64,000 nucleotides of DNA, taken from positions 62,001 to 126,000 of the forward strand of contig JBBQED010000007.1 of assembly GCA_038320345.1 (NCBI GenBank). Reading direction: 5' to 3'. The translations under genes and the position numbers were made by a program. The notes under the pieces were generated by a model that saw nothing but the letters and a program-made list of their open reading frames with translations, was not told where the DNA came from and ran no database searches. Every line of letters starts with the position of its first letter. The first letter of the stretch is position 1. This DNA is from JBBQED01 sp038320345. GTDB lineage: Bacteria; Bacteroidota; Bacteroidia; AKYH767-A; OLB10. Shown piece after piece: positions 27,040 to 34,955 of this stretch.

Positions 27040-28513
27040 TTTTTTTGTGAATAAACGTTGACAATATCGGAATACGAGATGACATTTTTGAGATTAGTTC
27101 ATTTTCAATCCATCCAAACCTAAAACCAATGGTATAAACCAAGAACAGATACACAGGACCTGATAGGATAATAAACCATACATTATCATTCAGGAATTTA
27201 TGCACCAGCCAAATAGGCATTGCGAAACTTAATGACAAGATTAAAACCCTTCCTATCAACGATAAATTAAAGAGCTCGGTAAAAGAACAATGCAATAATT
27301 TACAGGTTTTCCAAGTAAGAATGGCCGCATATGTAAAGAGAAAAAGAATAAACGCAAGAGCACTTCCTTCGATACCAAATATCTTGATGAGGGAATAATT
27401 CAGTAATACATTTACGATAACCATCACTACGATGACTTGAAAAATAAATCGAGTTTTACCTGAAATAATAATTACATCTTGATAATCATTTATCCTGATA
27501 AATAATGAAAGGTTGAAAATTGCGAAAACAATAGCACTCTGAGCATATTTTTCAGAAAGATAAAAAGTAACAACAGGAGTACTAAAAAGCAATAGAAATA
27601 CCAGAACAGGATATACAAAAAACACTGTACCTCCAATCACTTTTCTTTTTAACTGGAGAATATCTGGTAATCGCCGATCAACAAACAATCGTGCTACTTC
27701 CGGCATAACAATAGCTGCCACAGACCCATAAAGCGAAGCAATAAAAGGAACTTCAATGGCTCCTGCTCGGTACAAAGCATAATTCGTTGTAGTAAGCATA
27801 GAGCTTATCATAATTCCATCGATATATACGACCGATCTCTCCACTATAGAGGAAACTGCTAGTGGAGTGGCCATTGCCATAAAACTTTTAGTTAGCTTTT
27901 TATCATACAATCTAAGTGTTCTAATGTTAGCTGGCACCGCAAAGTATAATAATCCTACCTGAATTAAACCTACAATACTCAATCCTCCCATCAACAGAAA
28001 AATCGAATTGTAAAAATGTATTGCAACAAACATTACTGATACTTTTAGCATATTGGTTGCAATCAAAATACTGGTTGAAGATTTAACTTTCCCATGAAAG
28101 ATCAATACCGATAATAATACAGGAACTGGCACTTGCGCTGCAAGATTAAAAAGTGACAACAAGAGAATCTTTGTCAATAATGTATTATCAAATGAAATAG
28201 CAATTAGTGGGGTTGCAACTGCCATTACAATCATTGCAAATGCACTCATTGTTAAAGTTGTGCGCATCAAACTTGAAAAAACCTGACGTGGCTCGTACTC
28301 ATTCCTTGCAAGATAAATATTGGCGATCTGGTTTAGATTAAAAGTAAAAAGTCCCTGTAAGAAACTGATAACAATCAATGCTTGTCCGTACGAACCATAA
28401 TCAGTATAAGAAAGCGATCTTACTAAATAAGGCAAAGTCAAAAAATTGATCAGAATATTGATGCCATTACCGATGGTCAATACCAGAACTTTCATTGATT
28501 TTGCTGACGACAT
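27020..28513 (-). CDS. Wzx-type polysaccharide flippase (MOP superfamily)
   Basis: 497-residue polytopic membrane protein with about 12-14 hydrophobic helices. Its N-terminus (VLVLTIGNGINILINFLTLPYLVRSLSYTDYGSYGQA, given in parts) matches the RfbX/Wzx pattern in which L-x-P-x-L-x-R and YGxYG follow the first helix. Role: moves undecaprenyl-diphosphate-linked repeat units across the inner membrane. ATG 28513. Its gene is between a methyltransferase (35 bases upstream) and the acyltransferase (20-base overlap downstream). This is the clearest sign that the cluster uses a Wzx/Wzy-type assembly. Confidence 0.88.
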   Translation of the reverse strand: MSSAKSMKVLVLTIGNGINILINFLTLPYLVRSLSYTDYGSYGQALIVISFLQGLFTFNLNQIANIYLARNEYEPRQVFSSLMRTTLTMSAFAMIVMAVATPLIAISFDNTLLTKILLLSLFNLAAQVPVPVLLSVLIFHGKVKSSTSILIATNMLKVSVMFVAIHFYNSIFLLMGGLSIVGLIQVGLLYFAVPANIRTLRLYDKKLTKSFMAMATPLAVSSIVERSVVYIDGIMISSMLTTTNYALYRAGAIEVPFIASLYGSVAAIVMPEVARLFVDRRLPDILQLKRKVIGGTVFFVYPVLVFLLLFSTPVVTFYLSEKYAQSAIVFAIFNLSLFIRINDYQDVIIISGKTRFIFQVIVVMVIVNVLLNYSLIKIFGIEGSALAFILFLFTYAAILTWKTCKLLHCSFTELFNLSLIGRVLILSLSFAMPIWLVHKFLNDNVWFIILSGPVYLFLVYTIGFRFGWIENELISKMSSRIPILSTFIHKKNGSRNS

Positions 28514-28548
28514 ATTATAAGATTAGGATCTGATTATATTTTGAAACA

Positions 28549-29499
28549 TCATTGAGGTTTTTCAAAAATCATTACCGTATTAATCCCGGTCATTTGCATA
28601 AGATAGTATTTTCCGGTCTTTCTTTCTAGCAGGCGAGAAGTTGCATGCATTTTAGTTCCAGTAACTGGACTAAAATTTCCAAGGATGGGCATGAAAGGAA
28701 AATATTGCGTTGTAGTTTGAGACAAAAATTTAAAGGGCGCTCCATTCTCAATTTTTTTCCTCCATTTACTTGGAGTCCAGTTTTTCAATTCAGCAATGAA
28801 ATTCGGATACGCTCCATGGGGAGGTGGAAAAGGAAAATATTTTAATTGGGATTGCATGGAAGATTTAAGTGTTGAAGATTCATGATCTTCATTGGCATTA
28901 CTTCCTTGCGAAACCTTGCTCGTTTTCAATTTATTTAACAAATGGTAAAAAGCTCTTTGCGTCAAGTAAACATAATAATTGAAAAAAGCATAAACTTTTT
29001 CAAAAGATGCAGGAACTACACAGAAATGAATCCCGCCAGGTTTAAGGACTCTATAAATTTCACGAAGTGCTTTATCCTGATCAGGAATATGTTCTAAAAC
29101 ATGACTAGAATACACCATATCAAAGCTATTATCCGGAAAGGGCAAACTCTCTGCTGAACAACCCAATAATTCAACATTACTGATATTTAATTGCTGATGC
29201 AAACTTTTGGCTTGAATCATTCCCGGAGTATGGGTTGCCATATCTTCGTCGGGTAAATCAGTCGCGACAACCTTTTTAGCAATTTGAGCTAGAAATGCAC
29301 TTTGATAACCCACCCCGCATCCTAACTCAAGTACAGTTTCTGGATATACATCCGGTAAGAGCTCCATATAAGAAAGGAATTCTAAAAATCGACGGTCGAA
29401 ATAAGAAGGCCAGCGCTCCAGTTGACTGCAGTTGTTTTTACAGTAATCCCTGATCTCCGTAAGTCGGTTTATTACTTCCTGTTTTTTATCTGGATTCAC
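28549..29499 (-). CDS. Class I SAM-dependent methyltransferase
   Basis: 316 residues. SAM-binding motif I is VLELGCGVGYQSAFLAQ near residue 60, followed by the acidic end of strand 2 (VVATDLPDED), then SLPFPDNSFDMVYSSHVLEHIPD and ALREIYRVLKPGGIHFCVVP, typical of Methyltransf_11. The extra C-terminal 150 residues probably bind the acceptor. Start is GTG at 29499; the first internal ATG would remove half of motif I. TAATTTTG lies 4 bases before this GTG, implying a nearly leaderless mRNA. Position at the head of the minus arm suggests methylation of a sugar in the glycan. Confidence 0.87.
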   Translation of the reverse strand: MNPDKKQEVINRLTEIRDYCKNNCSQLERWPSYFDRRFLEFLSYMELLPDVYPETVLELGCGVGYQSAFLAQIAKKVVATDLPDEDMATHTPGMIQAKSLHQQLNISNVELLGCSAESLPFPDNSFDMVYSSHVLEHIPDQDKALREIYRVLKPGGIHFCVVPASFEKVYAFFNYYVYLTQRAFYHLLNKLKTSKVSQGSNANEDHESSTLKSSMQSQLKYFPFPPPHGAYPNFIAELKNWTPSKWRKKIENGAPFKFLSQTTTQYFPFMPILGNFSPVTGTKMHATSRLLERKTGKYYLMQMTGINTVMIFEKPQ

Positions 29500-29503
29500 T
29501 TTT

Positions 29504-29511
29504 CAAAATTA
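29504..29511 (-). promoter_or_regulatory. -7 element at the head of the minus-strand glycan arm
   Basis: TAATTTTG on the minus strand, exact TAnnTTTG, 4 bases before the GTG start at 29499. No -33 TTG at the usual distance. If used, transcription would begin at or next to the start codon. Confidence 0.4.
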
Positions 29512-29787
29512 GGGAAATAGACTGAGTGAAGACCCCATCAATTAACATTCAGGACATTCATTTCTTGAAAACAAGAAAATAACAGTTATGATTTAGGCTA
29601 TCTTTTATCCATGTATGCAATGAAACGTTTCTTCTTCCGCTATAAAATTTCATTATCCAGCATTCAGGGTAGATTTTTAAGATTTTATTAATACTTTTAT
29701 TATCGGCTCACTCCTGTTATACTTTTTGAAAGAAGTATGATGCGAAATTGATACTTAACTCTTAAGCAAGAGGATAGGTTGAGAAGG
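29512..29787. other. Divergent intergenic region between the two glycan arms
   Basis: About 275 bases, AT-rich, without a protein-like ORF or RNA gene. It separates the minus arm (methyltransferase to GT2) from the plus arm (GtrB-like transferase onward) and should hold upstream control sites for both, but I recognise no operator. Confidence 0.4.
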
Positions 29788-29818
29788 TTGGCTAATTGGA
29801 ATAATTCGACTAGGTTTG
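29788..29818 (+). promoter_or_regulatory. Promoter of the plus-strand glycan arm
   Basis: TTG (29788-29790), 20-base spacer, TAGGTTTG (29811-29818): a full Bacteroidota promoter match, 26 bases before the ATG at 29845. It supports that ATG over the TTG at 29779, which would place the promoter inside the gene. Confidence 0.6.
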
Positions 29819-29844
29819 AAGTCTTCCTCTCGTTTGAACCTTAT

Positions 29845-30795
29845 ATGCAGATTCCAGAAATTTCTATAGTTATCCCTCTTTACAATGAGGAAGCTGTTTT
29901 CAAACAGTTAATTACCCGTTTAAACTCCTTGATGGAGCAACAAACCATCAACATTGAAATCGTTTTAATTGATGATGGAAGCAAAGATAGAACGGTTACT
30001 TTAATCCACGAACTTTGCCTTCAAGATACTAGATATCAAGGAGTTATATTATCAAGAAATCATGGTCACCAGTTAGCTTTAAGTGCTGGACTAAGCTATG
30101 CACGCGGGACAAAGGCGATAATGGTAATGGATGGAGATCTTCAGGATCCACCGGAATTACTTCCCGATTTGTATAGTAAGATCAAGGAGGGGTATGAAGT
30201 CGTTTATGCCGTTCGCAAGAAAAGAAAAGAAAGTCTCTTTAAAAGAATGCTCTACTGGACCTATTATAGGATTCAACAATCGGTGAGTAGTTTTCATATT
30301 CCATTAGACAGTGGAGATTTTGGGATGATGAGCCGCAAGGCTGTTGATCATTTAGTAAAGATGCCAGAGCAAAGTCGATATTTACGAGGTATGCGTTCTT
30401 GGATTGGGTTCAAACAAATCGGTTTGAGTTATGAACGGGATGCGAGAGCGGCAGGAAACTCCAGTTATGGTTTCCGACAACTATTCGCATTGGCTTATAA
30501 CGGAATATTTAATTTCAGTGAATTTCCAGTAAAATTTATTACCCGAATGGGGATGTATTCCATTGTTTTATCTATGGTCTATCTGGCTTATGTTATTTTC
30601 AGAAGAATTATTTACCATGATGTTCCCGCAGGCTTTACTGCACTTATCGTTGCAATTGTATTATTCAGTGGAGTACAATTGATTTCGATTGGCTTACTTG
30701 GCGAATATGTATTAAGGATTTACAATCAAGTCCGCAACAGACCACTTTTTGTAGTAGATAAAGTTATTACGGATCGGGAGGAGAGAAATGGATAG
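29845..30795 (+). CDS. GtrB/DPM1-like polyprenyl-phosphate glycosyltransferase
   Basis: About 316 residues. GT2 domain: ISIVIPLYNEEAVFKQL, IEIVLIDDGSKDRTV, SRNHGHQLALSAGLSYARG, VMDGDLQDPPELLPDL (DxD) and SGDFGMMSRKAVDHL. Two C-terminal transmembrane helices follow (MYSIVLSMVYLAYVIF and FTALIVAIVLFSGVQLISIG) and the closing GEYVLRIYNQVRNRPLFVV. This architecture makes undecaprenyl-phosphate-linked monosaccharide, used as donor by periplasmic GT-C enzymes. The GT-C gene two places downstream (31516) is the obvious partner. Start ATG 29845 chosen because of the promoter at 29788-29818 and because the domain begins right there. Confidence 0.9.
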   Translation: MQIPEISIVIPLYNEEAVFKQLITRLNSLMEQQTINIEIVLIDDGSKDRTVTLIHELCLQDTRYQGVILSRNHGHQLALSAGLSYARGTKAIMVMDGDLQDPPELLPDLYSKIKEGYEVVYAVRKKRKESLFKRMLYWTYYRIQQSVSSFHIPLDSGDFGMMSRKAVDHLVKMPEQSRYLRGMRSWIGFKQIGLSYERDARAAGNSSYGFRQLFALAYNGIFNFSEFPVKFITRMGMYSIVLSMVYLAYVIFRRIIYHDVPAGFTALIVAIVLFSGVQLISIGLLGEYVLRIYNQVRNRPLFVVDKVITDREERNG

Positions 30796-31528
30796 TCAGT
30801 ATTTCCGAGAATACTATACGCTGGAACGCAATCATTGGTGGTTTACTGCAAGGAGTCTGATTTTAAAAGATCAAATAAGTAAAATCGCATCTGGTAGAAA
30901 ACTAAAAATACTGAATGTAGGCATTGCAACAGGATCAACTACTGAAATGCTATCTGAATTTGGTGAAGTTACTTCTGTTGAATATGATAAAGATTGTTGT
31001 GATTTTTTAAGAATGGAACTCCAAATGGAAGTTACAGAAGCATCGGTAACTGCTCTTCCTTACAATGACGAAAGTTTTGATTTAGTTTGTGCGTTTGATG
31101 TAATTGAACATGTTGAAGAAGATCAGCTAGCAATCCATGAATTAAAACGTGTTTGTAAAAAAGAGAGTCATGTATTTTGTACTGTTCCTGCCTTCCGTTT
31201 TTTATGGAGTAAACATGATGAAGTTAATCATCATATCAGGAGATATACAGCGTCACAATTTGGAAAACTCTTTCATGAAAACGGCAAAATAATATTTGGT
31301 TCTTATTTTAACACCTTACTCTTTTTGCCGGTAACAGTATTTCGATTGATTTCTAAAATTCTTCCTTCGGGTTTTATGAGGAAAGGCGCAGGGTCCGATT
31401 TTACAATCACTGGAGGAAATTCTTTCTCTCCACTCCTATTTAAATTATTATCATCAGAAAGATACTGGCTCAATAAAGCCCGCTCATTACCCTTTGGGAT
31501 ATCCTATCTCCTCTTATGGAAGAAGTAA
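30788..31528 (+). CDS. Class I SAM-dependent methyltransferase
   Basis: 246 residues; the first gene of the arm overlaps it by 8 bases. N-terminal YTLERNHWWFTARS is common in glycan-cluster methyltransferases. Motif I is the variant ILNVGIATGSTTEML; acidic residue in VTSVEYDKDCC; then ALPYNDESFDLVCAFDVIEHVEED and CKKESHVFCTVPAFRFLWSKHDEVNHHIRRY. The last part, conserved in methyltransferases paired with polyprenyl-phosphate sugar transferases, together with the tight coupling suggests it modifies the same lipid-linked sugar. That acceptor is an inference. Confidence 0.87.
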   Translation: MDSQYFREYYTLERNHWWFTARSLILKDQISKIASGRKLKILNVGIATGSTTEMLSEFGEVTSVEYDKDCCDFLRMELQMEVTEASVTALPYNDESFDLVCAFDVIEHVEEDQLAIHELKRVCKKESHVFCTVPAFRFLWSKHDEVNHHIRRYTASQFGKLFHENGKIIFGSYFNTLLFLPVTVFRLISKILPSGFMRKGAGSDFTITGGNSFSPLLFKLLSSERYWLNKARSLPFGISYLLLWKK

Positions 31529-32961
31529 AGAAAAATTCAGATTGGAAGTGGCTGAAATTAATTATCCTGTTAGGGTTATTATTCAGAATTCTATTCATAG
31601 TAGTTGGTGGGAAATTTTATTTCGGAACACCAGATTTCAAAATACAGGGAGATACCTATGGATGGATAGATTCAATTATGAATCTGATTAGAAACGGCAC
31701 CTATTCCAGTGATTTGAATGTTCCGAATGCGAGTTTCTTTCGCCCGCCAGGATTCGGATTTCTTATTGGGATCTTTTATTTTATTGGTGGCCAAAATATG
31801 GATACAGGATTGCAATTGCTTTCTTGGTTTCAGATTTTACTCGACACATTAGCCATATGGATGATTTATAAAATCGCCATCAATATGGGAACAAGTCCTC
31901 GGGCTTCATTGATTTCAGCTTTTTTATATGCCACTTATCCATTCATCATTGTATGGACACCGGTATTGTATGCAGAATCGAGCAGTGTCTTTTTCATGAT
32001 TTCATCCTTATATTTCTTAAGCGATGCAAAGACTTATAAACGGAACTTTATTTATAGCGGAATTTTTGCAGGCATTGCAGTACTTACACGACTTCAATGT
32101 ATTTTTTTAATTCCGGGACTCGCTTATTTCGCATGGAATTTATCGAATAGAAAAATCAATTTTAAATCTGGGTTAATATCGTTTTTACTTTGTTTTGGAT
32201 TAGTTTATGGTTTATGGCCCGCCAGAAATTTAATCTTCCAAGATAGGCTAGTATTCTCTCAGGATTTAAGAGTTGGCAAGCATTGGTCACCTGATTATCT
32301 GGCTTTCATGGATTATATTTTTTCTATTAAGACTGATCATCAACCTGAGTATCAGCAGATCATTGAAAACCAAAAGCTCGATTGGCCACAGGACGCTTAT
32401 GTTCATCCGGGAGATTCGTTCTTACTCGCAGAAACCATTGAAAAATGTAGAACTTGCGGAACAGGATTTAGCTATTTCAAGTACCATGCAGGATTAATTA
32501 AAGCACCTCTAGGACCTAATGAAAACTGCGACTCTTTAATTGAGTACAACTTCCAACAACTTACTCGCTCTCAAAAAGATAATAACAAGCTAAACTACTA
32601 CATCAAGACGCCCATTTCTAACTTAAAAAAGGCTTTATTTAAATTAAGTTTGTACGGGGATAAGAGTACAGCGGTGAAAGCTGCGGGAGCGACACTTTTT
32701 TCCTATCGAACACTACTTATTCTTCTAGGAATTATTGCTTCCATCATGAATTATAGGAAAAAATGGTTCAATCCGGTGTATGGCACGATGGCACTTTCCT
32801 ATTTTGTTTTATGGTATTTTTTCTTGTGCTTTGTTTATCGGAATATGGAAATCAGATATCTCTTACATTGCGATCTACTTTTATTAATTCCATGCGCGGC
32901 AATGATAGCTGGTTTTTTTTCCAAGACTGCGGTAACTAATATCCCAAAGAAAATAATTTAA
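31516..32961 (+). CDS. Integral membrane GT-C glycosyltransferase (PMT/ArnT-like)
   Basis: 481 residues with roughly ten hydrophobic helices. After the first helix (LIILLGLLFRILFIVVGG) comes a periplasmic loop with an acidic residue in FKIQGDTYGWID and the phrase FFRPPGFGFLIGIFYFIGG, typical of the PMT_2/ArnT/GT83 fold in which a periplasmic aspartate acts with a polyprenyl-phosphate sugar donor. SLISAFLYATYPFIIVWTPVLYAESSS is also typical. The start overlaps the methyltransferase gene by 13 bases. It probably adds a side sugar in the periplasm using the donor made by the 29845 gene product. Confidence 0.82.
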   Translation: MEEVKKNSDWKWLKLIILLGLLFRILFIVVGGKFYFGTPDFKIQGDTYGWIDSIMNLIRNGTYSSDLNVPNASFFRPPGFGFLIGIFYFIGGQNMDTGLQLLSWFQILLDTLAIWMIYKIAINMGTSPRASLISAFLYATYPFIIVWTPVLYAESSSVFFMISSLYFLSDAKTYKRNFIYSGIFAGIAVLTRLQCIFLIPGLAYFAWNLSNRKINFKSGLISFLLCFGLVYGLWPARNLIFQDRLVFSQDLRVGKHWSPDYLAFMDYIFSIKTDHQPEYQQIIENQKLDWPQDAYVHPGDSFLLAETIEKCRTCGTGFSYFKYHAGLIKAPLGPNENCDSLIEYNFQQLTRSQKDNNKLNYYIKTPISNLKKALFKLSLYGDKSTAVKAAGATLFSYRTLLILLGIIASIMNYRKKWFNPVYGTMALSYFVLWYFFLCFVYRNMEIRYLLHCDLLLLIPCAAMIAGFFSKTAVTNIPKKII

Positions 32962-32962
32962 G

Positions 32963-33880
32963 ATGAGAATTCGGATCTGCCTGTTTCATAGGGTAAGTGA
33001 TCAAAAAGATCCATTGTGGCCTCCAATGACCATTCAGCATTTTGAGAAAATAATTCAACATCTGAAGAAAAAATTTCAGATCATTCCACTTAATGAAATC
33101 GACTTCAATTCAACTTCTGTAAATAGTAAAAAAGCACTTGCCGCAATATGTTTTGATGATGGTTATCTTGATAATCTCCAGTTTGCTGCTCCTATTTTAG
33201 AAAAGTATAAATGTCCTGCAACTTTTTTTGTAGTAAGTGATTGTATTGACAGTGGTCACGCTACTTGGACCTTTCAATTTGACCATTCATTTAGCCATAC
33301 ATCGGTAAAAGAACTGCATCTTTCTGCAGAACTTCCTGCTGAATTCAAAAGCGCGTATTTTCAATCAACGGATGAAAGAATTCGATTCGCTAAAAAACTA
33401 AAGCCTTATTTAAAAACTGTTTCCAACACAATCAGAAAAGAAGTATTAGCTGAGTTACTTTCAAAATTCAATGATGTTGAGCACCCTAAAACAATGATGA
33501 ATTGGAAAGAGGTAAATCAGTTACAAAGTGCTGGGCATTTAATTGGTGCGCATTCAGTTTCGCATCCTTTATTAGCGAGTATGAAGGATGAACAAGAAAT
33601 CCAAGCAGAAATTTCAGGAGCTGCAGAAAAAATAAAAATTGAAACTGGTATTTTTCCTTTTGGCTTTGCCTATCCAGTTGGTTCTTATGATGAGAGGGTA
33701 AAAAAGATAACCAAAGCAGCAGGATTTAAAATGGGATTTGCCGTTGACAATAGAATTGCGGACACCTCCACGGACGATCCATTTGCATTACCTCGACTTG
33801 AGTTATACCAAGAAAACTGGTTCAAAACCCGGTTAAGAATGGCGGGGAGTATTGAAAAAATGAAATCTTTTCTGAAATGA
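32963..33880 (+). CDS. Polysaccharide deacetylase (NodB/CE4 family)
   Basis: 305 residues, no signal peptide. CE4 motifs: CFDDGYLDN (metal and catalytic aspartates, TFDDGY type), CPATFFVV, HSVSHPLLA (metal histidines, H-S/T-xx-H-P) and FAYPVGSYDERV. It would remove N-acetyl from an amino sugar. Its stop overlaps the start of the formyltransferase gene by 4 bases, an order that makes sense if a freed amine is then formylated. Both look cytoplasmic, so the substrate may be a lipid-linked or nucleotide sugar; this two-step idea is an inference. Confidence 0.88.
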   Translation: MRIRICLFHRVSDQKDPLWPPMTIQHFEKIIQHLKKKFQIIPLNEIDFNSTSVNSKKALAAICFDDGYLDNLQFAAPILEKYKCPATFFVVSDCIDSGHATWTFQFDHSFSHTSVKELHLSAELPAEFKSAYFQSTDERIRFAKKLKPYLKTVSNTIRKEVLAELLSKFNDVEHPKTMMNWKEVNQLQSAGHLIGAHSVSHPLLASMKDEQEIQAEISGAAEKIKIETGIFPFGFAYPVGSYDERVKKITKAAGFKMGFAVDNRIADTSTDDPFALPRLELYQENWFKTRLRMAGSIEKMKSFLK

Positions 33881-34707
33881 ACGATAACAGAAAAGTAATT
33901 TTATGGTGTGGGAATGCCCCGAATCAGAAAGCACTTGCCAATAAGATTGCGCAAGAGTTAAACTTAGTTGGAATCGTCATCGAAAATCATACTTCTATAA
34001 AAGAAAAAACAAAATTCGGGACTCTTTTAGGCAAAGCATTTGATCGAATTTTTTTTGCTCCCTTATACACTTCATGGAGCATCTTAATGAATCAATATCA
34101 TCAAAAATTTCCCGAATGGCCATTGGTTCCAATTCTTAAAACCGATAAAATAAATACTCAGGAAGTTGTTGATTTTAGTTCAAAATTTCGACCGGATCTA
34201 ATCATGGTTTCTGGAACCCGATTAATTAAAAAGAATCTTTTTAGCACTCCTACCTCTCACGGGTTCATTAATTTACATACCGGTCTTTCACCATACATCA
34301 AAGGTGGACCTAATTGTACAAATTGGTGTATAGCTGAAAAGAAATTTCATATGATAGGAAACACTGTAATGTGGTTGGATGCAGGCATTGATACTGGAAA
34401 TATCATCACCACATCATGTTTGAATTTTTCGGGGAAAGAAAGTATTACAGAGATCCATGTCAGGGTGATGGAATCAGCGCATAAATTATATATCCGTGCC
34501 GCTAAATTGATTCTAGAAGATCATCCAAACATTCCTGCAATTTCACAGTCTTCGATTGATCCTGGTACAACATACTATACAAAAATGTGGGGAAGAAAAC
34601 AGAAGCTCCGGTTTTTTATGAATTTATCTGAATTTCGAAAATCTGCAGCAAATGGAATTTCTAATACGAAATCCAAAGAACTAACAACCGTTCCGCTTCC
34701 GGAGTGA
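33877..34707 (+). CDS. Formyltransferase-family protein (formyl-THF dependent)
   Basis: 276 residues of the GART/Fmt fold. The catalytic N-H-D set is visible: FINLHTGLSPYIKGGPNCTN (N and H) and WLDAGIDTGNII (D in GIDTG). The N-terminus ILWCGNAPNQKALANKIA differs from methionyl-tRNA formyltransferase and the C-terminal Fmt RNA-binding domain is absent. Length and context point to formylation of an amino sugar, as in N-formyl-perosamine or N-formyl-quinovosamine synthesis (VioF/WbkC-type enzymes). Overlap of 4 bases with the deacetylase gene suggests consecutive action. No aminotransferase for a 4-amino sugar is in the window. Confidence 0.85.
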   Translation: MNDNRKVILWCGNAPNQKALANKIAQELNLVGIVIENHTSIKEKTKFGTLLGKAFDRIFFAPLYTSWSILMNQYHQKFPEWPLVPILKTDKINTQEVVDFSSKFRPDLIMVSGTRLIKKNLFSTPTSHGFINLHTGLSPYIKGGPNCTNWCIAEKKFHMIGNTVMWLDAGIDTGNIITTSCLNFSGKESITEIHVRVMESAHKLYIRAAKLILEDHPNIPAISQSSIDPGTTYYTKMWGRKQKLRFFMNLSEFRKSAANGISNTKSKELTTVPLPE

Positions 34708-34877
34708 TCACCTTCGCATGTTTACATCAGGAACATTTCATGGTGTATTAGTTAGAAATAATTTTCAGGGAAATAGTCTAGATCTACAAAAATTTAGAAT
34801 TCCGTAATATTCACCCTGAATAATATGACACTCGCCACTAATTCATCAAGCCGTATATTTCAATACCTTTTTAATGC

Positions 34878-34885
34878 TAAATTTG
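34878..34885 (+). promoter_or_regulatory. -7 element upstream of the second asnB
   Basis: TAAATTTG, exact TAnnTTTG, 70 bases before ATG 34956; only a poor -33 match. It may start a separate transcript for the second amidotransferase. The rest of the 34708-34955 gap shows nothing recognisable. Confidence 0.35.
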
Positions 34886-34955
34886 TGTTCAGCATTCAAA
34901 GATGCTCTTTTACATTCACCCGGAGATTAAATAATTAAAGCATCAAGTCTGAAGT

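Noticed and set aside
29512..29787. tRNA or small RNA in the divergent glycan intergenic region
   Set aside because: No cloverleaf, GTTCRA loop or stable hairpin with T-tract seen on either strand.
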